Positions 34,231-42,284 of a DNA stretch of 49,727 nucleotides are shown piece after piece. The first letter of the stretch is position 1, and each line of letters begins with the position of its first letter. The position numbers and the translations under genes were made by a program. Below the pieces are notes generated by a model. It did not search any database and was not told the DNA's origin. It saw only the letters and a list, made by a program, of their open reading frames with translations. Source of the DNA: Candidatus Latescibacterota bacterium (GTDB taxonomy: Bacteria; JAAXHH01; JACQVL01); NCBI GenBank assembly GCA_016209865.1, contig JACQVL010000258.1:1-49727 (forward strand), read 5' to 3'.

Positions 34231-35451
34231 TCACACCATCGTGAACTGCGGTGGGTGCAGCCGCCGGAACCGGTAGCGCGAGAGGCTCTGTTCGACGCGC
34301 CGGACGACCGTCGCCAGCGTCTCGTCGGATGCGTTGAGCGCGAACCGGACGTACCCCTCCCCGTATTCCCCCATGTACCCGCCGGGCACGACGAACACCC
34401 CCGCTTTCCGGAGGAGAATGCTGAACCGGACTGAGCTATAGCGGGGCGGGATGGGTACCCACACGTAGAGTCCGGCCTTGGGCTTTCGTACCTTCCAGCC
34501 GAGCGTCTGTAGCCCATCGACCAGGACATCGCGGCGGTGCGCGTACCGGGGGATGAGGTCTGCGAGCAGCGTCTCGGCCCGTGTCAGCGCGTCGGTTCCC
34601 GCCTGCTGAAGGGCGAGGAACAGGCCGGTATCCAGGTTGTCCGTCAACTGCGCCAGCGCGGCCAGCACCGGCGGACTGCCGACGGCGACGCCGAGTTCCC
34701 ACAGCGTCCCGCCGAGGAGGAAGGCTAAGGAGAAGACCTCGACCCCCACGTCGCACGCGCCGGGCGCTTGCATGAAGCTCGGCGGGTCGTACCCGTCGTA
34801 CGCCATCAAGAGATGGGCGGCATCGTGACAGACGATGATGTTGTGCCGTCTGGCGAAGTCGACGACGGCCCGGAAGAACGGGAGGTCGGCGACGGCGCCG
34901 GTCGGGTTGTTGGGGTAGCTCAGGAACATGAGCTTCGCCCGGTGCGCGACCTCTGGGTCGATCTGCCGGAGGTTCGGGAGACAATCGTTCCGTTCGAGCA
35001 GGGGCATCGTCTGCACGACTCCGCCGGCGAAGATCGTCCCCGTCCGGTACGCGGGATAGGCCGGGTCGGGGAGGAGGACGGTCTCGCCGGGATTGACGAG
35101 CGCCAGGGGCAAACACGCCGCCCCCGTCTTCGAGCCGACCAGGGGTAAGACCTGGGTCTGGGGGTTGAGGTCGACATCGAACCGGCGGGCGAACCAGGCG
35201 CTGAACGCCTGGCGGAACGCCGCTGAGATCTCACTCCGTGCGGCCGTCGTGCGGCCGAGTTCGCGGGTCGTCTCGCAGATCCGGGCGATGACGAACTCGT
35301 GCGGGGTCGGGTCGATCCCCCCGACCGTCAGGTCGATCGGATCGATGCCCCGGGCGTTCAGCCGCCGTTTGTACCGGTCGACTTCCCGGGTGGGGTACGG
35401 AGGAATCTGGTGAAGCCGTTCGGCCCGTTCGATGACGATATGGCGGCGCAT
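34231..35451 (-). CDS. Class I/II aminotransferase-fold protein lacking the PLP lysine
   Basis: 406 aa, closest in pattern to LL-diaminopimelate/DapL-type aminotransferases. Well kept: IPPYPTREVDRYKRRLNARGIDPIDLTVG, LPLVGSKTGAACLPLALVNPGETVLLPDPAYPAY, LSYPNNPTGAVAD, DAAHLLMAYDGYDPPSF and GGYMGEYGEGYVRFALN. The Schiff-base motif, normally SLSKTYNMTGWRLG, reads SLAFLLGGTLWELG (residues 241-254). Lys is Phe244 (nt 34720-34722) and the phosphate-binding Arg is Glu252; the Tyr of DAAY is His213. It therefore cannot act as a normal transaminase. Reading frame and codon use are intact. ATG at 35451 has no clear ribosome site; earlier in-frame starts look non-native. It precedes folB. Confidence 0.9.
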   Translation of the reverse strand: MRRHIVIERAERLHQIPPYPTREVDRYKRRLNARGIDPIDLTVGGIDPTPHEFVIARICETTRELGRTTAARSEISAAFRQAFSAWFARRFDVDLNPQTQVLPLVGSKTGAACLPLALVNPGETVLLPDPAYPAYRTGTIFAGGVVQTMPLLERNDCLPNLRQIDPEVAHRAKLMFLSYPNNPTGAVADLPFFRAVVDFARRHNIIVCHDAAHLLMAYDGYDPPSFMQAPGACDVGVEVFSLAFLLGGTLWELGVAVGSPPVLAALAQLTDNLDTGLFLALQQAGTDALTRAETLLADLIPRYAHRRDVLVDGLQTLGWKVRKPKAGLYVWVPIPPRYSSVRFSILLRKAGVFVVPGGYMGEYGEGYVRFALNASDETLATVVRRVEQSLSRYRFRRLHPPQFTMV

Positions 35452-35476
35452 GGGAGAAAAAATCAGGGTGAGATCA

Positions 35477-35493
35477 GGGACGAGTGACGAGTA
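35477..35493. repeat. GTGACGA-type array upstream of the aminotransferase-fold gene
   Basis: About two heptamers, GACGAGTGACGAGT. Short single arm. Confidence 0.5.
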
Positions 35494-35572
35494 AAAACAA
35501 AACCCTCTCGCTGGTGTTGTGGCTGAGAGCTGGCTGGTCATGAATATAGCACACGAGAAGGAAAACGGCAAG

Positions 35573-35606
35573 AAAAAAACCCCTGCCCGTACAGAGCAGG
35601 GGTTTT
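35573..35606 (-). terminator. Intrinsic terminator of groL
   Basis: A perfect 11-bp stem AAAACCCCTGC/GCAGGGGTTTT (35576-35586 and 35596-35606), loop 9 nt. On the minus strand it ends in seven T, so it is oriented to stop groL transcription about 65 nt after its stop codon. Confidence 0.88.
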
Positions 35607-35640
35607 CATCGGTACAGCGAAGTCAGCGCGGAGAGTGATT

Positions 35641-35670
35641 GTAACCGACCACTGACCACCGACCACCGCT
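35641..35670. repeat. CCGACCA heptamer array at the groL 3' end
   Basis: ACCGACC/ACTGACC/ACCGACC units, four heptamers, abutting the groL stop codon. Single arm. Confidence 0.75.
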
Positions 35671-37323
<1,653 letters not shown>

Positions 37324-37449
37324 TCACGCCCGCACGATACGGGCGATGTGTGAACCTGATGGATGAGAACGACTGCACGATACTCCGCCGGATGACCGGC
37401 GGAACGCATTGAGCAATCTATTGAAAAAACAAGACTTAATTGAAATAAA

Positions 37450-37476
37450 TTAGCACTCGACGCGAGCGAGTGCTAA
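37450..37476. promoter_or_regulatory. CIRCE operator (HrcA site)
   Basis: TTAGCACTC and GAGTGCTAA separated by 9 nt, a perfect match to the canonical CIRCE inverted repeat. It lies immediately downstream of the -10 box of groL. Confidence 0.98.
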
Positions 37477-37503
37477 TATAATAGAAGCCCCTCAAAAACG
37501 CAA
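37475..37503 (-). promoter_or_regulatory. groL promoter
   Basis: TTGCGT (37503-37498), 17-nt spacer, TATATT (37480-37475) on the minus strand, with the CIRCE starting at the -10 edge. Identical boxes and spacing to the rpmB promoter. Confidence 0.65.
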
Positions 37504-37535
37504 GCGCTTTTTTGCGCCGCTCGCAAAATTTTTGC

Positions 37536-38309
37536 TCAGGAGCGCCCGTCAACCCGGAGCGCGATCCGGCGCAGCCCGTCGAGCGTGAGCAGCGGGTCGA
37601 GTTGCTGGATCGTCCGGGACAACGGGGTAATCAGGCCCGCCAGGCCGCCGGTGGCGATGACCACCGCCCGCGCGCCCAGTTCCTCCCAGATCCGCTCGAC
37701 GATCCCGTCTACCTGGCCGACCGCCCCGTAGACGATCCCGGCCCGGAGGCACTGTTCGGTATCCTGCCCGATCACCCGGTCTGGTACGGCGATCTCCACC
37801 CCCCACAGCCGCGCCGCCCGTTGAAACAGCTCGGCCGCCGAGGTCTCGATCCCCGGGGCGATCACCCCACCGACGTAATCCCCCTCCGGGGAAATCACGT
37901 CGAACGTCGTCGCCGTCCCGAGGTCGACGACGATCGCCGGCCCGCCGTACCGCTCGAACGCCCCTACCGCGTTGGCAATGCGATCCGCCCCGACCCCGCG
38001 CGGGTTGTCGTAGTGGATCGTGAGACCGATCTCCAGGTCAGCCGTCACGATGAGCGGGACGGTCTGGAAATACCGGTCCACCATCTCCTGGTAGATCGAG
38101 GTGAGCGACGGGACGACCGACCCGATCACCGTCCGGGTGATGCGGTCGACCGTGATCCCCGCTTCCTGACAGAGGAGCTTCGTCAAGATGCCGCATTCAT
38201 CCACGGTGTAATCCCGCCGACTGGGCAACCGCCAGTGGCCGCGAAGCTGCTCCCCGTCGTAGACGCCCAGTTTGGTATGGGTGTTGCTGATATCGATCGC
38301 CAGGATCAT
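37536..38309 (-). CDS. coaX: Type III pantothenate kinase
   Basis: 257 aa ASKHA-fold kinase phosphorylating pantothenate, first step to CoA. MILAIDISNTHTKLGVYDG is the phosphate loop (Asp6; the usual DIGNT Gly is Ser). YDNPRGVGADRIANAVGAF and IVVDLGTATTFDVISPEGDYVGGVIAPG are family motifs. Upstream is birA, and a birA-coaX pair is common. ATG at 38309 has AAGGAG upstream. A short hairpin with A/T-runs after the stop (about 37494-37520) may end the transcript. Confidence 0.94.
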   Translation of the reverse strand: MILAIDISNTHTKLGVYDGEQLRGHWRLPSRRDYTVDECGILTKLLCQEAGITVDRITRTVIGSVVPSLTSIYQEMVDRYFQTVPLIVTADLEIGLTIHYDNPRGVGADRIANAVGAFERYGGPAIVVDLGTATTFDVISPEGDYVGGVIAPGIETSAAELFQRAARLWGVEIAVPDRVIGQDTEQCLRAGIVYGAVGQVDGIVERIWEELGARAVVIATGGLAGLITPLSRTIQQLDPLLTLDGLRRIALRVDGRS

Positions 38310-38361
38310 GAAGGACTCCTTACGGAGAGTGACGAGTACTGCCGTCTACCATGGTCAGGTC

Positions 38362-39156
38362 TCACTCTCTCAGGCTTACGGTGCCGGAATGGACGTGTAC
38401 CCGCCCCTGGTTGCTCGTCTCGATGATGAGGCCGCCGACTTCATCCAGACCGACGGCAGTGCCGGTGAGGGTGCGAGACCCGTCCGTGATGGCCACGCGG
38501 CGGGTGATCAGGACTGAGCGTTCGACGAGGGCGGGCATGAAGGGCGTGAGTCCGGCCTGGAGAAACTGAGCGTAGAGCGGCTCAAACCGTTCGAGCAGGC
38601 GCTGGAGTACGCGCTGGCGCGGGATGACCCGCCCGGTCTCGATCCGGAGAGACGTCGCCACGGCGCGAAGCGGAGGGGGAAACCCCTCGACATCGTGGTT
38701 GACGTTGATCCCGATCCCTAAGATGATGGGAGGCTCCACCCCGGCCAGGGTCTTCGTCTCGGCCAGCAGGCCGGCGACTTTCCGGCCGCCGATGACGACG
38801 TCATTCGGCCACTTCAGACCCGCCGGGACGCCCGCGACGTCTTCGATGGCGGCCGCGACCGCGCAGGCAGCGCACAGGGTGAGGGCCGGCAGGAACGCTG
38901 TCGACGCCGGAGGCCGGAGGATGAGCGACGCCCAGAGTCCCACGCCGGGTGCGGAATCCCATGCCCGGCCGAGCCGCCCACGGCCAGCCGTCTGTTCGTC
39001 CGCTAAGATGACCGTCCCCTCAACCGCCCCCTGTCTCGCCAGGTCGAGCGCCCAGTCGTTCGTCGACGTGAGACGGTCAGCATACTCGACCGTGCGACCG
39101 AACGACGAGGTCTGAAGCTCCCGTCGGAGCCGTGGGATGTCGAAAGGGTCGGACAT
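38362..39156 (-). CDS. birA: Biotin-[acetyl-CoA-carboxylase] ligase (no HTH domain)
   Basis: 264 aa. Attaches biotin to AccB (Lys121). YADRLTSTNDWALDLARQGAVEGTVILADEQTAGRGRLGRAWDSAPGVGLWASLIL holds the biotinyl-AMP loop (GRGRLGRAW). GLKWPNDVVIGGRKVAGLLAET and ILGIGINVNHD are also canonical. The N-terminal DNA-binding domain of E. coli BirA is missing, so it is an enzyme only and does not repress. ATG at 39156. Confidence 0.96.
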   Translation of the reverse strand: MSDPFDIPRLRRELQTSSFGRTVEYADRLTSTNDWALDLARQGAVEGTVILADEQTAGRGRLGRAWDSAPGVGLWASLILRPPASTAFLPALTLCAACAVAAAIEDVAGVPAGLKWPNDVVIGGRKVAGLLAETKTLAGVEPPIILGIGINVNHDVEGFPPPLRAVATSLRIETGRVIPRQRVLQRLLERFEPLYAQFLQAGLTPFMPALVERSVLITRRVAITDGSRTLTGTAVGLDEVGGLIIETSNQGRVHVHSGTVSLRE

Positions 39157-39157
39157 A

Positions 39158-39214
39158 CAGTGACGAGTGAAGAGTGAGAAAATCCAAAATCCAAAATCTA
39201 AAATCCAAAATCAA
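39158..39214. repeat. Composite GTGACGA / ATCCAAA heptamer arrays between nadC and birA
   Basis: GTGACGA, GTGAAGA units (39162-39178) followed by four to five ATCCAAA/ATCTAAA units in the same orientation (39179-39214). Two families placed side by side; no inverted partner. Confidence 0.85.
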
Positions 39215-39223
39215 ATACCCACC

Positions 39224-40108
39224 TCACCCCGTCATCTCCAGACTGATGTCCAGGGCGGGGGCGGAATGGGTGAGCGCCCCGATGGAGATCAAGTCGACCC
39301 CGGTCTCCGCGACCGCGCGGACGCGGTCGAGGGTGAGCGCTCCGGAGGCTTCCAGCTCGATCGGGCGGCCGGGCGCGGTCATCCGGCGGACGAGGGCGAC
39401 GGCCGCGCGCATGGCGTCGAGCGACATGTTATCGAGCATGATGCGATCGACCATCAGCCGGGCCGCCTCTTCCACCTGGGTCAGCGTTTCCGTTTCGACT
39501 TCGATCTTGAGCATGCTGCTCTGGGCGTGCATCCGTTCGCGGCATCGTTCGACCGCCGGGGTGATCCCGCCCGCGGCCGCGATATGGTTATCCTTGATGA
39601 GGACCATGTCAAACAGTCCGAGCCGGTGGTTCATCCCGCCGCCCATCCGGACCGCATACTTTTCGAGCTGTCGCAGTCCCGGTATAGTCTTCCGGGTATC
39701 GGTAATCTGCGCCGGGGTGCCGGCCACCGCCGACACGTACCGGGCGGTCAGGGTAGCGATCCCGGAGAGATGCTGGAGGAAGTTGAGGGCGGTGCGTTCC
39801 CCCGTTAATATCCCGCCCACCGGGCCAGAGATGTCCGCGAACCGCTGCCCTGGCTCGACGCGGTCGCCATCCTGGATCGACACCCGGAGTTGGAGCCGGG
39901 GGTCGATGCGTTGGAAGACCAGACGGACGACCTCAAGCCCGGCGATGACTCCCGGCCGCTTCGCCATCAACCGGCCGGTCGCGCGGACATCGGCGGGTAC
40001 GGTCCACGTGGTCGTGACGTCCCCGGCGCCGAGATCTTCGGCCAGGGCGCGGTCGATCAGGGAGAGGAGGTCTGGGGCGTCGAATAGCCCTTTCTCGTCA
40101 CTCGTCAC
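39224..40108 (-). CDS. nadC: Nicotinate-nucleotide diphosphorylase (quinolinate phosphoribosyltransferase)
   Basis: About 294 aa. Makes NaMN from quinolinate and PRPP in NAD synthesis. AEDLGAGDVTT at the N-terminus, HLSGIATLTARYV, ADTRKTIPGLRQLEKYAVRMGGGMNHRLGLFDMVLIKDNHI and LEASGALTLDRVRAVAETGVDLISIGALTHSAPALDISLEM are canonical. The presumed start, GTG 40108, is part of a GTGACGA array, and the N-terminal MTSDEKG is array-derived; GTGs recur every seven bases in different frames. It follows the PHP-protein gene, whose stop is in the same array. Confidence 0.95.
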   Translation of the reverse strand: MTSDEKGLFDAPDLLSLIDRALAEDLGAGDVTTTWTVPADVRATGRLMAKRPGVIAGLEVVRLVFQRIDPRLQLRVSIQDGDRVEPGQRFADISGPVGGILTGERTALNFLQHLSGIATLTARYVSAVAGTPAQITDTRKTIPGLRQLEKYAVRMGGGMNHRLGLFDMVLIKDNHIAAAGGITPAVERCRERMHAQSSMLKIEVETETLTQVEEAARLMVDRIMLDNMSLDAMRAAVALVRRMTAPGRPIELEASGALTLDRVRAVAETGVDLISIGALTHSAPALDISLEMTG

Positions 40109-40122
40109 TCGTCACTCGTCAC
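40094..40122. repeat. GTGACGA heptamer array joining the PHP gene and nadC
   Basis: About four GTGACGA units. The unit contains GTGA, so it carries TGA and GTG every 7 nt and thus in all three frames over 21 nt. The PHP-protein TGA (40119-40121) and nadC GTG (40108) both lie inside. Confidence 0.9.
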
Positions 40123-41141
40123 TTGATATACATCGGGTTCGAGTACAGCCAGGGACGGCCGTCGAGCCGTGCTTCCACACGGTAGACCCCGGGCGTGGTC
40201 ACGGAGACGGCGCGGGTCTGGCCGGTGGCCTGGTCATAGAGCGCGCCGTCGCGAACGACCCGGATTTCCGCTGCGGTCGGCAGGACGACCTGAAGGTCGA
40301 CAGGCGGGACGAACCGGAGGTCGTCCCCCATCATCCGCTCCTCGCCGTCGGCGTTGCGACCGCAGAAGGCGAACCCCTTCCCGTGATGCAGCGGTTCATA
40401 GCTGAGGTAACAATGCCCTGCGCGGAGCGCGCTGTAGAGCGACGCGAGGGCCGTCTTCGGGTCTCCCGTCAACGAGGTATCGGTGATGATGTACGTCAGT
40501 AACGTCTCGAAGAGCTGACGGTACGGGAACACCACCAGAAGTCCGGCCGGGAGCTTCTTGGCATGGACATCCAGTCCGCCGATCGCGGTCACTTTGCGCT
40601 GTTGCGTGAGCTGATCCCATGCAGCCACCGTTTCGGGGAATGGCCCCTGGATCCACGCATCCGGGTTGGCATGGCGGAAGAGCAAGTTGTAGTACCGGAC
40701 ATCTCTGATCCAGTCGAACATGTACGACCAGAGCTCGATGCCCGTGAACGGCGCGTCCCAGGCCCGCCAGAAGTACGATTTCTGGCGGAAGAGCACCCGA
40801 TACCGCCCGTGAGGATGGACGACGATGCTCACCCCTCTCTGGGCGTCGATGTCCTCGACGATCCGGCGCGTCGACTGCCGGCCGTTGACGCGTCGAGGCA
40901 GGCCGAGCGACAGGCAGTGCTCACGAGAATACGACACCTCCTCGCCGACAGCAACGAGCAGACTGTCATGCCAGCCTTCATAGCCCTTTTCCCGTGCGCG
41001 CAAGGTATTATGATCAGTCATCACCAAATAATCGAGTCCTGCTTCCCGCCCTGCTGTAATGATCTCCTCTAAGGTGCCCTCTCCGTCCGAGTAAATCGAG
41101 TGGATGTGAATGGCACCCCGGTACCAGTACGATGTCTCGAT
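40119..41141 (-). CDS. PHP-domain metal-dependent phosphoesterase, probable AUC start
   Basis: About 340 aa. PHP family proteins hydrolyse phosphate esters with clustered metals. HIHS (His12/His14), YSDGEG, MTDHN, GEEVSY, VVHPHGRYRV and GGLDVHAKK supply the metal ligands. A C-terminal beta-sandwich-like part follows (VTTPGVYRVEARLDGRPWLYSNPMYIK). From the in-frame stop at 41129-41131 (before the tag's upstream side) to TTG 41027 there is no ATG, GTG, TTG or CTG, yet the essential HIHS lies at 41100-41110. The best start is ATC 41141, six bases after GGAGG, giving METSYWYRGAIHIHS. A frameshift with GTG 41148 is the alternative. The stop is in the GTGACGA array. Confidence 0.8.
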   Translation of the reverse strand: METSYWYRGAIHIHSIYSDGEGTLEEIITAGREAGLDYLVMTDHNTLRAREKGYEGWHDSLLVAVGEEVSYSREHCLSLGLPRRVNGRQSTRRIVEDIDAQRGVSIVVHPHGRYRVLFRQKSYFWRAWDAPFTGIELWSYMFDWIRDVRYYNLLFRHANPDAWIQGPFPETVAAWDQLTQQRKVTAIGGLDVHAKKLPAGLLVVFPYRQLFETLLTYIITDTSLTGDPKTALASLYSALRAGHCYLSYEPLHHGKGFAFCGRNADGEERMMGDDLRFVPPVDLQVVLPTAAEIRVVRDGALYDQATGQTRAVSVTTPGVYRVEARLDGRPWLYSNPMYIK

Positions 41142-41182
41142 ACTCCACCTCCGGTGATGATATCTATAAGGAACAGCCTTCT

Positions 41183-41225
41183 GTAGTCGCCCTCGTACAG
41201 GGCAACCACAGAGAGTTGTCCCTAC
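41183..41225. repeat. Double-hairpin element, copy E (partial)
   Basis: GTAGTCGCCCT... then GGGCAAC/GTTGTCCCTAC. The second hairpin is intact, the first shortened. It supplies the TAG stop (41222-41224) of the NAD-sugar epimerase and lies upstream of the PHP gene. Confidence 0.7.
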
Positions 41226-42148
41226 GCGCTATCGCCTGTGCTCCGGAAGAAGTCGACCGTCTGTTCGAGGCCGCGTCCCAGCTCGACGGACGGCACCCAG
41301 CCGAGTGCCTGCCGTGCCCGTGTAGCATCCAGCACGCTCCGGCGTTGCTCGCCTGCCTTCTCGGGCCCGTGCGTCGCCTGAACCCCTCCGCCGATGATAT
41401 CTCCCAGACGCTCGAACAGGACGTTGACGCTCGTCTCAACCCCCGTGCCGATGTTGAACGTCCCGACGACATCCAGTGACATCGCCCGGCGGTTCGCCTC
41501 GACGACATCCCCGACGTAGACGTAATCGCGCGTCTGTTCCCCGTCGCCGTTGATCGTCACCGGCTCCCCGGCCAGCAGTTTCCGGGTGAAGATGGCCACG
41601 ACGCCCGCCTCCCCGTGCGCGTTCTGACGAGGCCCGTAGACGTTCGCGTACCGGAGCGCCACGTACGCCAGGCCATGCACCGCGTAGTAACAGTGCAGGT
41701 AATGCTCGACGGAGAGCTTCGCCGCCCCGTACGGGGAGATGGGCATGGGCATGTCCTGTTCGGATGCCGGGATGTACCCCTCCCCGTAGACCGCGCCGCC
41801 GGTCGAGGCGAAGATCACCTTGCGGACCCCGTGACGGGCGCAGAGGTCGAGGAGACGGAGCGACCCCAGGATGTTCACGTCGGCGTCGAACAGGGGATCG
41901 CGGACGGAGACGCGGACGTCGAGTTGGGCGGCGTGGTGGCTGACGATGTCCGGGCGCTCGCGCTCGAAGACACCGTCCAACTGAGGGTCCCGGATGTCCA
42001 TCTCATACCAGCGAGCGTCGCCAAACAGGTTGACCCGGCGTCCCGTCGAGAGGTTATCGACGACGACCGCCTCGTGCCCGTCCCGGAGCACTCGCTCGAC
42101 GACGTTGGAGCCGATGAACCCCGCGCCGCCAGTGACGAGGATTCTCAA
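41222..42148 (-). CDS. NAD-dependent epimerase/dehydratase (UDP-glucose 4-epimerase-like)
   Basis: 308-309 aa extended short-chain dehydrogenase. Rossmann motif TGGAGFIGS at residues 6-14; NAD-ribose Asp in VVVDNLSTG; IVSHHAAQLDVRVSVRDP; catalytic STGG...SPYGAAKLSVEHYL (Tyr-x3-Lys); RYANVYGPRQNAHGEAGVVAIF. This is the GalE/RmlB-like sugar-nucleotide group; the substrate is not decidable. Start is TTG 42148 with AAAGGAG seven bases upstream. A longer frame reaching 42265 runs through the paired GGGGTTC arrays (translated RTPNPD) and is non-native. The TAG stop is the end of double-hairpin copy E. Confidence 0.92.
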   Translation of the reverse strand: MRILVTGGAGFIGSNVVERVLRDGHEAVVVDNLSTGRRVNLFGDARWYEMDIRDPQLDGVFERERPDIVSHHAAQLDVRVSVRDPLFDADVNILGSLRLLDLCARHGVRKVIFASTGGAVYGEGYIPASEQDMPMPISPYGAAKLSVEHYLHCYYAVHGLAYVALRYANVYGPRQNAHGEAGVVAIFTRKLLAGEPVTINGDGEQTRDYVYVGDVVEANRRAMSLDVVGTFNIGTGVETSVNVLFERLGDIIGGGVQATHGPEKAGEQRRSVLDATRARQALGWVPSVELGRGLEQTVDFFRSTGDSA

Positions 42149-42163
42149 GGGAGGACTCCTTTT

Positions 42164-42279
42164 GTCGGGATTAGGGGTTCGGGAAAGACCATACAGACGA
42201 GAATGGAGCCATTCCTTAGTGCTGTTATGTTCTTCCTTCTTTTCTTCCGAACCCCGAACCCCCAATCCCGAACCCCGGG
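42164..42279. repeat. Inverted pair of GGGGTTC heptamer arrays
   Basis: Left arm 42164-42184 (CGGGATT, AGGGGTT, CGGGA) and inverted right arm 42247-42279 (GGGGTTC units on the minus strand), core about 62 nt. Seventeen bases pair with one mismatch. Lies between the propeller-protein gene and the epimerase gene. Confidence 0.85.
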
Positions 42280-42284
42280 TTTTT

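Noticed and set aside
34690..34740. Frameshift explaining the missing aminotransferase lysine
   Set aside because: The other two frames give no SKTxNMxGWR motif, and the flanking residues align without a gap.
40119..41027. PHP gene starting at TTG 41027
   Set aside because: That start would remove the essential HIHS metal motif encoded just upstream.
42149..42265. Longer N-terminus of the sugar epimerase
   Set aside because: It runs through the inverted GGGGTTC arrays, whereas TTG 42148 has AAAGGAG and begins at the Rossmann motif.
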